Positions 44,437-53,674 of a stretch of 64,000 nt of DNA are shown one piece after another (positions within the stretch are counted from its first letter, which is position 1; each line of letters begins with the position of its first letter). Under the pieces are notes generated by a model. That model was not told the origin of the DNA. It made no database searches and was given only the letters and a program-made list of their open reading frames with translations. The translations under genes were made by a program, and so were the position numbers. Origin of the DNA: Gorillibacterium timonense (lineage in GTDB: Bacteria; Bacillota; Bacilli; Paenibacillales; NBRC-103111); NCBI RefSeq assembly GCF_001457415.1, contig NZ_LN881724.1, forward strand, positions 992,001-1,056,000, given 5' to 3'.

Positions 44437-45217
44437 ACTGACTTCGTTTATCAAAATGTGCTGGAAGCTGAACCTGGCCGGAGCCATGGAATTTCGCTTC
44501 AGCTTCCTGATCACCGCAGGAACGATGCTGATCAACAATGCGGTGTGGTTGTTCTTCTGGTGGATCTATTTCGACCGCTTCCAGGTCGTGAACGGGTGGG
44601 ACTTGAACGATGTCATGCTGATGTGGGGAATCAGTGCAGGCGCCTTTGGTCTGGTCGCAACCCTTTTCGGCAATGCGTTCCGGCTGCCCGGACTGATCGC
44701 AACCGGCCAACTGGATGCGTACCTCACCCAACCGAAGCCGATCCTGCTGCACGTTCTGGTCTCCCGCATGTCGGTGAGCGCCATCGGCGATCTGGTCTTC
44801 GCTATCCTCGTCTATTTATGGGTCGGGGATGTCAGCTTCTTGGGACTGGCCAAATTCCTGCTCGCGCTCTTCATCGGTTTTCTCATCTTCCTCGGTGTAG
44901 CGATCATCGTAGGGTCGCTTGCCTTCTATTTTGGCAACACGGAGGGGCTGAGCAGTCAACTGTTCGACAGTCTCGTGACGTTTACGGTGTATCCGACGGA
45001 CATCTTCAAAGGTCTCGGCAAAGTGCTTCTCTTCACCCTGATCCCCGCCGGCTTCATCAGCTACATGCCGATCAAGGTCTTGAAAGCGGCTGTGGATGTC
45101 CCGTTTCTTCTCGCGGCGCTCGGATTCTCCATCGGCTTGTCTCTCTTCGCGGTTTGGTTCTTCGGGAGAGGACTTCGGCGGTATACGTCGGGGAACATGA
45201 CCGGAATGAGGATGTAA
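44420..45217 (+). CDS. ABC-2 type exporter permease (COG3694-like), module 2
   Basis: 265-residue membrane protein with about six helices. The motif ATGQLDAYLTQPKPIL corresponds to RSGDFDRLLLRP in the other module. AAAGGAGTG lies 11 bp before ATG 44420, inside the end of the previous permease. Last gene of the riboswitch-led exporter unit. I see no clear terminator behind it. Confidence 0.82.
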   Translation: MSTAAKLTSFIKMCWKLNLAGAMEFRFSFLITAGTMLINNAVWLFFWWIYFDRFQVVNGWDLNDVMLMWGISAGAFGLVATLFGNAFRLPGLIATGQLDAYLTQPKPILLHVLVSRMSVSAIGDLVFAILVYLWVGDVSFLGLAKFLLALFIGFLIFLGVAIIVGSLAFYFGNTEGLSSQLFDSLVTFTVYPTDIFKGLGKVLLFTLIPAGFISYMPIKVLKAAVDVPFLLAALGFSIGLSLFAVWFFGRGLRRYTSGNMTGMRM

Positions 45218-45379
45218 CCGTATCGGATTCATCCCCATCAACACCCTCCCAACCAGCACGATGAAGTGAGGCCGCAGGCTTGAACGCTGGCATCCCCTAT
45301 CGCGTAGATGATCCTGCGCCAAAAAGGCTGAGAGAGGGTGTGAATACCGCGGTTTCGGAGCTGACCGCAAACTCGGGGG

Positions 45380-46240
45380 CTAAGGTACGGCTGTGAACAC
45401 GACCCGGTTGCGGATCAGCTTGTCGAGCTTATCCGGGGAGATGTCCGGGCTTCCCGCATTGATGCGGGGGAGGGTAAGCGGGTTGCTTGAAGCGGTGACC
45501 ATCCCCGGAGCGATGGTGAAGCCGTACCGGATTCCGCTCTCCTTGATCAACTTGAGCGATTTTTTGTCGTACACGCCATAGGGATAAGCCATGACATCGG
45601 AAGTTTCCGGGGAAAGCTCCTTCAGCGTATCTCGGCTTGTGGTCAGATCGTTTCGGATGCGGGCTTCATATTCGCTATCGGTTTCCGTGTGCCCGTCGAC
45701 AGTCAATCGGGCGACTAGAAGCGGCTTTCCGGTGCCGTTGTCAGCCTGTCGATGCAGATCGTCGCTGTGGCTGCCCACTTTGGCGAGAAGAGTCTCCGCA
45801 AGCATCGTTCGGATCGTCTCGGCGCTGAGCGCGGGGATGCCGGTCGTACGCTTTTGCCGCAAATGGGAAGTGATGATAAAGTTAATGGAAGGAACCTCGT
45901 ATTCCTTCATGATCGGGAGGCCGAGCCGGTAATAGCTTTCATAACCGTCGTCGAAGGTCACGAGAACGGCTTTATCCGGAACGGAAGCCCCTCCAAGGAA
46001 CGCCTTGAACTCTTCGATGGAGATAAACCGGTAGCCTTGCTTCTTCAAGTAGGCGATCTGTTCGCGGAACAACCGGGTCGTGATGGTCGAGGAGCTGGTG
46101 TTGTCGTCGGCGATATGGTGATACATCAGAACGGCGACCTGGCCGCTGTAAGTGCTTTTGGCCCGAATGAGATCGGGATGGGAGAGGAGAAAGCTCAGGA
46201 TGAGGAGAACCGCGAGGATTCCCCCTGTCGCTCGTTTCAT
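45380..46240 (-). CDS. Secreted polysaccharide deacetylase
   Basis: 286-residue protein with a signal peptide or anchor (residues 1-27, GGILAVLLILSFLL) and a NodB-type deacetylase domain. Motif 1 is TFDDGYES with the two catalytic/metal Asp residues. Motif 2 reads SHSDDLHR in place of the usual S/T-H-T..H, so metal binding is probably kept but altered. LTVDGHTET and AYPYGVYD continue the fold. PgaB/PdaC-like enzymes deacetylate wall or exopolysaccharides outside the cell. It is convergent with the ABC exporter and divergent from phoR. Confidence 0.85.
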   Translation of the reverse strand: MKRATGGILAVLLILSFLLSHPDLIRAKSTYSGQVAVLMYHHIADDNTSSSTITTRLFREQIAYLKKQGYRFISIEEFKAFLGGASVPDKAVLVTFDDGYESYYRLGLPIMKEYEVPSINFIITSHLRQKRTTGIPALSAETIRTMLAETLLAKVGSHSDDLHRQADNGTGKPLLVARLTVDGHTETDSEYEARIRNDLTTSRDTLKELSPETSDVMAYPYGVYDKKSLKLIKESGIRYGFTIAPGMVTASSNPLTLPRINAGSPDISPDKLDKLIRNRVVFTAVP

Positions 46241-46321
46241 GGGAAGGCTCCTTCCGATAGACTTCCATCATTATAAAAGACAGGCGGAGTAATGACAAAT
46301 TCGGCATCGGCTAGCTCTCAT

Positions 46322-46349
46322 TTTACGTGGCGTTTACAATGCCTTAACA
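46322..46349 (+). promoter_or_regulatory. Pho box upstream of phoR
   Basis: Three repeats on an 11-bp period: TTTACG (46322-46327), TTTACA (46333-46338) and TTAACA (46344-46349). This matches the PhoP-binding TT(A/T)ACA repeats of Bacillus. A -10-like TATACT follows at 46370. Confidence 0.65.
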
Positions 46350-46432
46350 ATGCCGGAATCGCAGTCCGTTATACTGGTACGAAGAGCCCTGCAGTCGAAC
46401 GGGCAAGCATACGAAAAAAAGGTGGGCGCCGA

Positions 46433-48229
46433 ATGCGTTACCGTACGAGATTGACCGTGGTGTTCCTGCTGTTGATCGGAATATCCGTGCTGACAGCCGG
46501 ACTGTTCTCGGCGCAGCTGCTGCGCAACAGCTACATGTCTTCCCTGGAGACCAATATGGACCGGGAGATTCGGGTTCTCCTTGCTACCTCCGACTGGTCG
46601 CGGACCGGCAGTGAGAAGGACACGGAAGCGTATTACACCTCGATGATTCGCGAGCTTCGGGAATCGGCCGGTTCCCGCGTGACCTACATCCGGGCGGACG
46701 GCAAGGTGCTCGGAGACTCGGATCACGACATTCAGGGAATGGGCAACCATTTGGACCGGGAAGAAGTTAAGGAATCGGGTGTCGGCAAGACCGGGTATGC
46801 GGTGCGCCACAGCGAGACGCTGAATCAGAACATGATGTATGCGGCGGAAGCGGTAGCGGATTCATCGGGAAAAGTCGTCGGGTATATCCGGCTGGCTATG
46901 AGTCTTAGCGACGTCGAGGATTCGCTCCGGAGGTTTTGGCTGTTCCTGCTGGCAGGGCTCGCCGCGCTTGTCTTAATCGCGGGAGTAATCAGCTACCGGA
47001 TCGCCCGGAGCATGACCCGCCCGTTGGAAAAGATCACCCGCGTCGCCCAGCAGATCACCAACCTCGATTACCGGTCCCGGGTGGAGATTCACAGCAAGGA
47101 TGAGATCGGGCAGTTGGGCCTCGCCATCAACACGATGGCGGAAAGCCTGCAGACTCAGCTCGGGCGAATCGTGGAGAACGAGAGCCGCCTGCAGAGCGTG
47201 ATGGACAGCATGCAGAGCGGGATCATCATGATCGACCGAGAAGAGCGGATCATGTTGCTCAACCGGAAAGCGGAGGAGTTCCTCGGCTTCACGGCGGAAG
47301 AGCTGTTGAACCATGCGTATACAGCCGCTAATCAGCAGTATGAATTTTCCCAGCTCATTCAAACCTGTTTGGCAACGGGAGAGACCCTTCGGGACGAGAT
47401 GGTCTTCTACTTCCCCGAGGAACGGATCATGGAGGTCAGCTCCACTCCGGTGATGGACGGACAAGGCGGGATGGCTGCAGCCTTGGTCGTGCTGCATGAC
47501 ATGACGGCTGTTCGCCGCCTGGAGAAGATGCGCAGCGAATTCGTGGCGAACGTCTCTCATGAGTTGAAGACGCCAATTGCGGCGGTCAAAGGCTTTGCGG
47601 AGACTTTGCTGAACGGAGCACTTGACGACGAGGAAGCGGCACATGCTTTCGTCAAGATCATCTATGACGAAAGCGAGCGGCTGAACCGACTGATCGGCGA
47701 TATCCTCGCGCTGTCCAAGATCGAATCCCGCCGGGTGCCGCTCGACTTCTCTCCGATCGATCTGAACGAGTTCCTGAAGGCCTCGCTGCGCATGGTTCAG
47801 ACCGAAGCCGATAAGAAACATATCCGGCTCGATCTGCTGCCTGCCGCTCCGCTCTATCTGGAAGCGGATGAAGACCGGCTCCGGCAGATCCTGTTGAATC
47901 TGCTGTCCAACAGCATCAGCTACACGCCGGAGGGCGGTGAAATCCATGTGCGCGCCGAGCATGTGCCGGGAGCAACAGACGATCAAGACGATCGGGTGCG
48001 GATTTCGGTTACGGACACGGGAATTGGAATCCCCAAGAAGGACTTGCCGCGAATCTTTGAGCGGTTCTACCGGGTGGACAAAGCCCGTTCCCGCAGCTCA
48101 GGCGGAACCGGCCTCGGCTTGTCCATCGTCAAGCATCTGGTCGAGCTTCATCGCGGCACGATTCGTGTGGAGAGCACGGTTGGAGTCGGCTCGTCGTTTA
48201 TCATCGAGCTGCCTGTCATTCACCAATGA
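46433..48229 (+). CDS. phoR: Phosphate-responsive sensor histidine kinase PhoR
   Basis: 598-residue sensor kinase in the PhoR layout: TM1 (about residues 7-29), an extracytoplasmic sensor domain (about 30-165), TM2 (about 166-186), HAMP (about 187-240), PAS (about 255-360), HisKA with the phospho-acceptor His376 in VSHELKTP, and an HATPase domain with the N, G1 and G2 boxes (NSISYTPEGG, TDTGIGIP, GGTGLGLS). ATG 46433 is chosen over an earlier frame start, with GGTGGGCG upstream. A Pho box lies upstream and phoP 199 bp downstream, in the reverse order to Bacillus. Confidence 0.88.
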   Translation: MRYRTRLTVVFLLLIGISVLTAGLFSAQLLRNSYMSSLETNMDREIRVLLATSDWSRTGSEKDTEAYYTSMIRELRESAGSRVTYIRADGKVLGDSDHDIQGMGNHLDREEVKESGVGKTGYAVRHSETLNQNMMYAAEAVADSSGKVVGYIRLAMSLSDVEDSLRRFWLFLLAGLAALVLIAGVISYRIARSMTRPLEKITRVAQQITNLDYRSRVEIHSKDEIGQLGLAINTMAESLQTQLGRIVENESRLQSVMDSMQSGIIMIDREERIMLLNRKAEEFLGFTAEELLNHAYTAANQQYEFSQLIQTCLATGETLRDEMVFYFPEERIMEVSSTPVMDGQGGMAAALVVLHDMTAVRRLEKMRSEFVANVSHELKTPIAAVKGFAETLLNGALDDEEAAHAFVKIIYDESERLNRLIGDILALSKIESRRVPLDFSPIDLNEFLKASLRMVQTEADKKHIRLDLLPAAPLYLEADEDRLRQILLNLLSNSISYTPEGGEIHVRAEHVPGATDDQDDRVRISVTDTGIGIPKKDLPRIFERFYRVDKARSRSSGGTGLGLSIVKHLVELHRGTIRVESTVGVGSSFIIELPVIHQ

Positions 48230-48428
48230 GGAGAAATCATTCAGCTGTGCTACAATAGATCGTATATAGCGATTATTCTGCTGGAGCGAGTTGCCAATCG
48301 GGATCGACGCGAAGTGGACGATGCTAACCGCTTAAACAAGCCTTTGCGCTCTTAACAAGCGAACTCAACATGTCCACCTATGCGCGGTTCGGATTGAGGA
48401 CAAGTTCTAGGGATTCGGGGGATCGATC

Positions 48429-49139
48429 ATGACTCATGAAATTTTGGTTGTGGAGGACGAGCCAACACTATCCCGGCTTCTCACGTACAATTTGGGACAA
48501 GAAGGCTATCAGGTTCAAGCGGTCGATCATGGAGGAGAAGGCCTGCAGCTTGCCCTTCGGCATCCCTTCGACTTGATCATTCTCGATATCATGCTTCCGG
48601 GGATGAACGGATTTGAAGTGCTCAGCCAACTGCGCCGTCAGAATTGCACGACGCCGGTCATTATTTTGACCGCCCGCAACGCGGAGGAGGAAGTCGTGCA
48701 GGGCTTGAGGTACGGAGCTGATGACTATATCACGAAGCCGTTCGGGGTTGCCGAGCTGCTAGCCCGAGTGGCGGCCGTTCTCCGGCGGGTGCATCCGGAC
48801 GAAGCTCCCGCAATGGGAGAGAAGGATGAGAAGGTCATTCAAGTAGGCGACCTTCGCATCTATCCGGAAAAGTACGAGGTGCATCTGCACGGTGAATCGA
48901 TTCCGCTCCGGCCGAAGGAATTTGAGGTTCTGTTGTACCTGGTGCAAAGACCCGGCGTCGTCATCACCCGCGACGATCTGATGAACGTCGTATGGGGCTT
49001 TGATTACATCGGAGGACAGAGGACCGTCGACGTCCATGTCAGCTCCCTGCGCAAGAAGCTGGAGATGAATCAGGAATCCGTTCAGATCGATTCGATCCGC
49101 GGGGTCGGCTACAAGCTGATTGGTACGGTCAAGAAGTAG
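48429..49139 (+). CDS. phoP: Response regulator PhoP, OmpR family
   Basis: 236-residue two-component regulator. The receiver domain has the acidic pair (EDEPT), the phosphorylation site Asp53 (LIILDIMLPG) and Lys in ITKPF. The C-terminal OmpR winged helix ends with TVDVHVSSLRKKLE and IRGVGYKL. With PhoR it should control phosphate-starvation genes. GGGGGATCGATC precedes ATG 48429. The 199-bp gap after phoR has weak TTAAACA/TTAACA repeats, so it may have its own promoter. A terminator follows. Confidence 0.9.
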   Translation: MTHEILVVEDEPTLSRLLTYNLGQEGYQVQAVDHGGEGLQLALRHPFDLIILDIMLPGMNGFEVLSQLRRQNCTTPVIILTARNAEEEVVQGLRYGADDYITKPFGVAELLARVAAVLRRVHPDEAPAMGEKDEKVIQVGDLRIYPEKYEVHLHGESIPLRPKEFEVLLYLVQRPGVVITRDDLMNVVWGFDYIGGQRTVDVHVSSLRKKLEMNQESVQIDSIRGVGYKLIGTVKK

Positions 49140-49167
49140 CTCGACATCCTGCATCACCATCTATGAG

Positions 49168-49203
49168 AAAAGCCGGCATCCCTTGGGGCGCCGGCTTTTC
49201 TAT
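49168..49203. terminator. Bidirectional terminator after phoP
   Basis: AAAAGCCGGC pairs with GCCGGCTTTT around ATCCCTTGGGGC. It lies between phoP and the convergent MFS gene. Confidence 0.85.
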
Positions 49204-49256
49204 GAACGGTTCGTGTATGGATCGAGCAAACGATCCTATCGCTGACGTGCAGGCGA

Positions 49257-50489
49257 TTAAGCGTGTCCGACTTTTCGGGGATTGCCCGCGACTCTCTTCG
49301 AGACCGGGAGAGTAGTTCCGCCGGAACGATAAGCGAGCAGGAAGACAATGGCGATGAGCGCACACAAGTAGTAGACGAGGCCGTTCCAGCTGTAATGGGT
49401 GAGGAAGGTGCCTCCGGACCAACCGATCAGGCTGGAGCCGGCGTAATAGAACAGCAGGTAGCAGGAAGAGGCATGTGCCTTATGCTCGCGGCTTGCGAGA
49501 ATCCCCACCCAGCCGCTCGCGACGGAATGGGCGGCGAAGAAGCCGAAGGCGACGAGCGCGACGCCGATAATCTTCAACACGAGCAGGTGATTCAGCGTGA
49601 GCAGCACACCTGCGGTGAAGATGGCCATGGCGAACCCGAGAACATGAGAGCGCGGAAACCGATCGGCAAGCCGTCCGAACAGGAGGGAGCTGTAGGTGCC
49701 GGCCAGGTTGACGACGAACAGGAAGCCGAAGACGGTTTGGCTCAAGTTGTAAGGCGCATGCGTGAGGGGATAACCGATATAGTTAAGAACCGAGATGTAG
49801 ATCCCCATCAGCAGGAAGCCGATGGCGAACAGCCGGAGCAAATCGCGGTTGCGCAGGTTGACGAGCATTTCCTTCGACCATACGGAGAGGGATGTTTTCT
49901 TGGCGGCAAAATTGCGGGAAGCCGGCAGATAGAGCCAAAACCAGAGGCTGCACAAGAGGCTGATGCTTCCTAACATGACGAGTGAAATCTGCCAGGAAAA
50001 CAAGTCGGTGAGAGCCCCGATGACGATTCGGCCGACAAAGCCGCCGATGGAAGTTCCCGCGACATAGATGCCCATGATCTTGCCGATGGATTTTGGAGAG
50101 AATTCTTCATTGAGATAAGCCATGGCGACCGAAGGAAATCCGGCTACGCTGATGCCTTCCAGGAAACGAATGACGAGAAAGAGCTGAAAATCGTGGACGA
50201 AGGCAGAAGCGATTGCCAGGATGGAGGTGGAGAGAAGCGACACGCTCATGATCAGCTTGCGGCCCCAGCGATTCGATAGAATGGAGACGAACAACAGGCT
50301 GACGGACAAAGCCATGGTGGTCACGGAAACAGCGAGTCCGGCTGTGCCTGCGGAAATACCGTATTCCTTAGAGAAAAGACTGATGAGAGGCTGAGGGCTG
50401 TACATAATCGCAAAGCTGACGATGCTGCCTAGCAGCATGCCGATCGCTGCGCGCCGGTGAGTCCGACTGCCGATTTCCACGTAATCCAT
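49257..50489 (-). CDS. MFS transporter, YnfM-like
   Basis: 410-residue major facilitator with about twelve helices. The loop 2-3 motif is SNRWGRKLIM, a clear MFS signature, and the second half has GRLADRFPRSH. The sequence type is close to the YnfM-like arabinose/drug efflux group. It is divergent from a LysR regulator at 50634 with a good promoter between them, so the regulator probably controls it. ATG 50489. The substrate is unknown. Confidence 0.86.
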   Translation of the reverse strand: MDYVEIGSRTHRRAAIGMLLGSIVSFAIMYSPQPLISLFSKEYGISAGTAGLAVSVTTMALSVSLLFVSILSNRWGRKLIMSVSLLSTSILAIASAFVHDFQLFLVIRFLEGISVAGFPSVAMAYLNEEFSPKSIGKIMGIYVAGTSIGGFVGRIVIGALTDLFSWQISLVMLGSISLLCSLWFWLYLPASRNFAAKKTSLSVWSKEMLVNLRNRDLLRLFAIGFLLMGIYISVLNYIGYPLTHAPYNLSQTVFGFLFVVNLAGTYSSLLFGRLADRFPRSHVLGFAMAIFTAGVLLTLNHLLVLKIIGVALVAFGFFAAHSVASGWVGILASREHKAHASSCYLLFYYAGSSLIGWSGGTFLTHYSWNGLVYYLCALIAIVFLLAYRSGGTTLPVSKRVAGNPRKVGHA

Positions 50490-50536
50490 CGTTCATATCC
50501 CCTTCGAGTAACAAGCAAAAACTGGATGAGTTTGGT

Positions 50537-50567
50537 TTGACAAAATTCAGTATAAAACCGCTATAAT
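50537..50567 (+). promoter_or_regulatory. Promoter of the LysR gene
   Basis: Perfect TTGACA (50537-50542) and TATAAT (50562-50567), with a longer than usual 19-bp spacer. Lies between the divergent MFS and LysR genes. Confidence 0.45.
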
Positions 50568-50633
50568 GAATACGTCCAATGCATTGTTTACATGAAATCC
50601 ATAACCGTAACGTTATGAATGGGGGATAAGGAC

Positions 50634-51527
50634 ATGGAGTGGCAGCAGCTTGAATATTTTCAAACCGTTGCTCGTATGCAGCATATGACGATGGCAGCGG
50701 AAGCTTTGTCCGTATCTCAGCCCGCGCTCAGCCGCTCCATCGCCCGGTTAGAAAAGGAGCTGGGCGTGCCGCTCTTTGAGCGCAGCGGCCGTTCGATCGC
50801 CTTGAGCCGATACGGGAAGCTCTTCTTGGAGCGGGTCAACCGCATTCTGCGAGAGTATCAAGAGGGGAGGAAGGAGCTGGAGGACCTGCTCCACCCGGAT
50901 CACGGGGAGGTGTCCCTCGGATTCCTGCATACTCTCGGCTACGAGCACATTCCTTGGCTCATCGCGGAATTTCAGCAGAAGAATCCGAATATCCAGTTTC
51001 AGCTTCACGAGCACAGCACGCCTCGGCTTCTACAGCAGTTGGAGGCCGGAGATATCGATTTGTGTATGGCATCCCCTCGCGAGACGGCCTTGCGCGTTCA
51101 ATGGGAGAATCTATGGTATGACGAGCTCTGCGTCATCGTTCCCAAGCAGCATCGCTTGGCGGATTCCGGGAGCATTCTGCTGAATGAGATCCGCGACGAA
51201 CCGTTCATTCCGTTCAAGAAAGGCTTTGGCATGCGCCACATTACGGATGAGTTATGCCGGATAGCAGGGTTTGAGCCGACGATTGCCTTTCAGGGTGATG
51301 AAGTGACGACCATCGAAGGCTTTGTCGCGGCCGGACTCGGAGTGGCGATCGTCCCCAATCAGAAGAGCCTGAATCGGGATGCGGTAGCGGTTCTCTCGGT
51401 CCGCGCCCCGATCTGCCGCCGCTTGATCGGAATGGCGTGGGTCGAGGGCCGGTACCTCTCTCCGGCCGCGCAGAAGTTCCGCCAGTTTATGATTGAGAGA
51501 TTCCGGGAAAGGTCTGCGCGCGGGTAA
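50634..51527 (+). CDS. LysR-family transcriptional regulator
   Basis: 297-residue regulator. The N-terminal winged HTH is MAAEALSVSQPALSRSIARLEKELG (about residues 19-44), followed by a periplasmic-binding-like effector domain. ATG 50634 is the start set by GGGGGATAAG; ATG 50619 is less likely. It is divergent from the MFS transporter and probably activates or represses it. The co-inducer is unknown. Confidence 0.88.
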   Translation: MEWQQLEYFQTVARMQHMTMAAEALSVSQPALSRSIARLEKELGVPLFERSGRSIALSRYGKLFLERVNRILREYQEGRKELEDLLHPDHGEVSLGFLHTLGYEHIPWLIAEFQQKNPNIQFQLHEHSTPRLLQQLEAGDIDLCMASPRETALRVQWENLWYDELCVIVPKQHRLADSGSILLNEIRDEPFIPFKKGFGMRHITDELCRIAGFEPTIAFQGDEVTTIEGFVAAGLGVAIVPNQKSLNRDAVAVLSVRAPICRRLIGMAWVEGRYLSPAAQKFRQFMIERFRERSARG

Positions 51528-51548
51528 TCAGTAGCGGTTCGCAATTCT

Positions 51549-51610
51549 TTCGAAGGACACAAGCAGTCATCGGTTATGGTCCTCGTTACATTCGAAGGAA
51601 ACAAGCGGTC
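51549..51610. repeat. Imperfect 20-bp direct repeat
   Basis: TTCGAAGGACACAAGCAGTC (51549-51568) and TTCGAAGGAAACAAGCGGTC (51591-51610), two mismatches, 42-bp spacing. Lies in the gap between the convergent LysR and Acg-like genes. Confidence 0.6.
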
Positions 51611-51613
51611 TTG

Positions 51614-52825
51614 TTAGGGAAGAAGAAGGTCGCTTACGTCGCGCCGCATGCTCCGGGGAACTTCGCCCGTTGGAACACCGACCCGGATCAGCATCTGGAT
51701 CGTTCCGCCATGCTGGGCATACTCCGCGTGGAATTTCTCGCGTAACTTGGCCATTTCCTCGTATTCCTCCAGCACTTGGCTCATGGGCTGAACGGCGAGG
51801 CCCAGGGATTCCGCCGTCAGCGCCCATCTGGCGTACAGCATACCGCTTTGAATCTGGCTGATGCGGTCATTGGCGGCACTTTCGATCAGCGCGTAGGCGG
51901 GAGTGTGCTCCGCAGATTCATTGGCGGACTTCACGTATCGCTCTTCCGCCCCTTTCCCGCTGTTCATACCGGGGAAGAGGGTTACCAGGCCCTGCAACAC
52001 ATGCTTCAGGATACCGGTTGTGCCTTGTCCCTCCACGGAGAAGCCATACCGGTATTTGTTCTTTTGCCGTTCGTTTGCGCGGAAGAGGGCGGCCGATTCG
52101 GCCATGACTCGCTCGTTAGCCGCTTCGACGGCAGCGGCATCCTGAGCATACTGGCTGATGGCATTCACTTGAAGGGCATCTCGGACAAGCGTTACATGGA
52201 GCCCTTGAGCTTCCGATTCCACTTGGCTAAGCTGCTTGGCTTGCTCATCAGAGAGAGGCTGAGCCTTATAAGGAAGCCGGTTCGTGTCCGGTTGAAAAAG
52301 CAGGGGATAAAGCGGGCTATCAGCAGGAGCTGTCTTGGTAAGAGTCACTCGTGCGGCGGGCTTGGCTGCCATACTGGCGTCCAGTGCGTTCTCCTCATAG
52401 GCTCCGTCCGGCATAAACTCGATGCGGCTCGCGTAACCGAGCTGCTCCCCTGCGATTCTCGCATATTCCAAAAAAGCTCCAACTGTGATCATCATTTGAC
52501 GGGAGGCCGGATCCGCCTCCTTCGTCATTCGGGCGGGATCGGCAAACAGCTCGTAGACGAGCGGATTATCCGGATCAAGCTTGAGCTTCCAAGGCTGCAT
52601 GTTGTGATTATTGGGCGCTAGCAGAGCTTGAGCGGCGATGTGCAGCCTTGGATCCGGATAAGCATCCGCATAAGTCTTCTTCCAGGGCTCCAGGTAACGA
52701 GGCTCCTGCCAGATGCCGCTTGCCGTGAACAGGACGGCGACACACAGAACGAACAAGCCGAGCAAGCAGGCTGCAGCGACTCCCATAATTTTTCGCCAAC
52801 TCCTTTTCTTCCACCTTCGTGTCAT
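51614..52825 (-). CDS. Acg-family FMN-binding nitroreductase-like protein, membrane-anchored
   Basis: 403-residue protein. Residues 1-13 are basic, 14-35 form a membrane anchor (VAAACLLGLFVLCVAVLFTA), and the rest matches the Acg subgroup of the nitroreductase fold: APNNHNMQPWKLKL (FMN contact) near residue 70 and, near the C-terminus, ARWALTAESLGLAVQPMS. Acg proteins of mycobacteria bind FMN and are linked to dormancy. The ATG overlaps the TetR stop by 4 bp, so the two form one unit and this gene is a likely TetR target. Substrate unknown. Confidence 0.8.
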   Translation of the reverse strand: MTRRWKKRSWRKIMGVAAACLLGLFVLCVAVLFTASGIWQEPRYLEPWKKTYADAYPDPRLHIAAQALLAPNNHNMQPWKLKLDPDNPLVYELFADPARMTKEADPASRQMMITVGAFLEYARIAGEQLGYASRIEFMPDGAYEENALDASMAAKPAARVTLTKTAPADSPLYPLLFQPDTNRLPYKAQPLSDEQAKQLSQVESEAQGLHVTLVRDALQVNAISQYAQDAAAVEAANERVMAESAALFRANERQKNKYRYGFSVEGQGTTGILKHVLQGLVTLFPGMNSGKGAEERYVKSANESAEHTPAYALIESAANDRISQIQSGMLYARWALTAESLGLAVQPMSQVLEEYEEMAKLREKFHAEYAQHGGTIQMLIRVGVPTGEVPRSMRRDVSDLLLP

Positions 52826-53496
52826 GCTTGATCAGCTCCTCTTGCGGGCAGGAGAGCATCCGTGAGCAGACGGCAGGCTTCCTCCACGAAATCCTCCGGC
52901 GTAAGGCTGTAATAGTGTCGAAGGTAATTTCCTTTGCGAGATGCTGTACTGAGCACGCCGAACAGGGAAGACCAGAGAAGAAGAGAGGCGGTGGGAACGT
53001 GCAGATCGGAGCGGAGCTGCTTCTCGCGGACGCCTCGTTCGAGCGTATCCTGCACCCGGACAAGAGCCGTTTCTCCTAAGGCGTACAGATCTTCCCGCGG
53101 CTTATCGGTACCTTCTCCTGCAAAATCCCTCTCACCGGTTTCGTACTCGACAATGGCCTGGAAATCAAACGGATATTCCGTGCTGAAGCGGTATAGGGTC
53201 CGGGCGATATGACGAAGCTCCATAAGCGCATCGAACGAATTTTCTGCCACGGGCGTCACTTCCTGAGAGAGAAGGCCGAGCATCCGGCGATACCCCCGAA
53301 TCATCAGCTCGAGATAGATCTGCTCTTTGCTTGAGTAATAGACGTATACGGTGCGTTTGCTGTATTCCGCTTCTCGAGACACGTCGTCCATCGTCGCATT
53401 CGTATACCCTTTGCGTGCAAACACCATTCCCGCCGCATCCAATATCGCCGTGCGGCGAATCTCCCGTTCCGATTCCTTGCGATCCTTCGTTCCCAC
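52822..53496 (-). CDS. TetR-family regulator
   Basis: 224-residue regulator. The HTH is ILDAAGMVFARKGYTNATMDDVSREAEYSKRTVYVYY (about residues 16-52), with a strongly conserved YTN..MDDVSREA segment. The C-terminal domain is helical. It is coupled to the Acg-like gene by a 4-bp overlap (ATGA). GAAAGGAGTG precedes ATG 53496. It probably regulates its own operon. The ligand is unknown. Confidence 0.87.
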   Translation of the reverse strand: MGTKDRKESEREIRRTAILDAAGMVFARKGYTNATMDDVSREAEYSKRTVYVYYSSKEQIYLELMIRGYRRMLGLLSQEVTPVAENSFDALMELRHIARTLYRFSTEYPFDFQAIVEYETGERDFAGEGTDKPREDLYALGETALVRVQDTLERGVREKQLRSDLHVPTASLLLWSSLFGVLSTASRKGNYLRHYYSLTPEDFVEEACRLLTDALLPARGADQA

Positions 53497-53620
53497 ACAG
53501 ACACTCCTTTCAAAGTAAACTGATTGTGCATGAAAGTAAACTATTAGTATACTCCATTTTTAAGCCAGATCGGGCTTGCTGTCAATACACAAATGAACTT
53601 TCGCCCTGTCACATAACCAA

Positions 53621-53672
53621 ATGCCAAAAAGCCCCCGCAGCAGCTCGATCACGAGCCGTTCAGGAGGCTTTT
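53621..53672 (-). terminator. Terminator for the AraC gene
   Basis: AAAAAGCC (53626-53632) pairs with GGCTTTT (53666-53672). On the minus strand the hairpin ends in CTTTTTGG. Confidence 0.5.
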
Positions 53673-53674
53673 AA

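Noticed and set aside
46973..47986. 337-codon open frame opposite phoR
   Set aside because: Overlaps the kinase catalytic region; no domain of its own.
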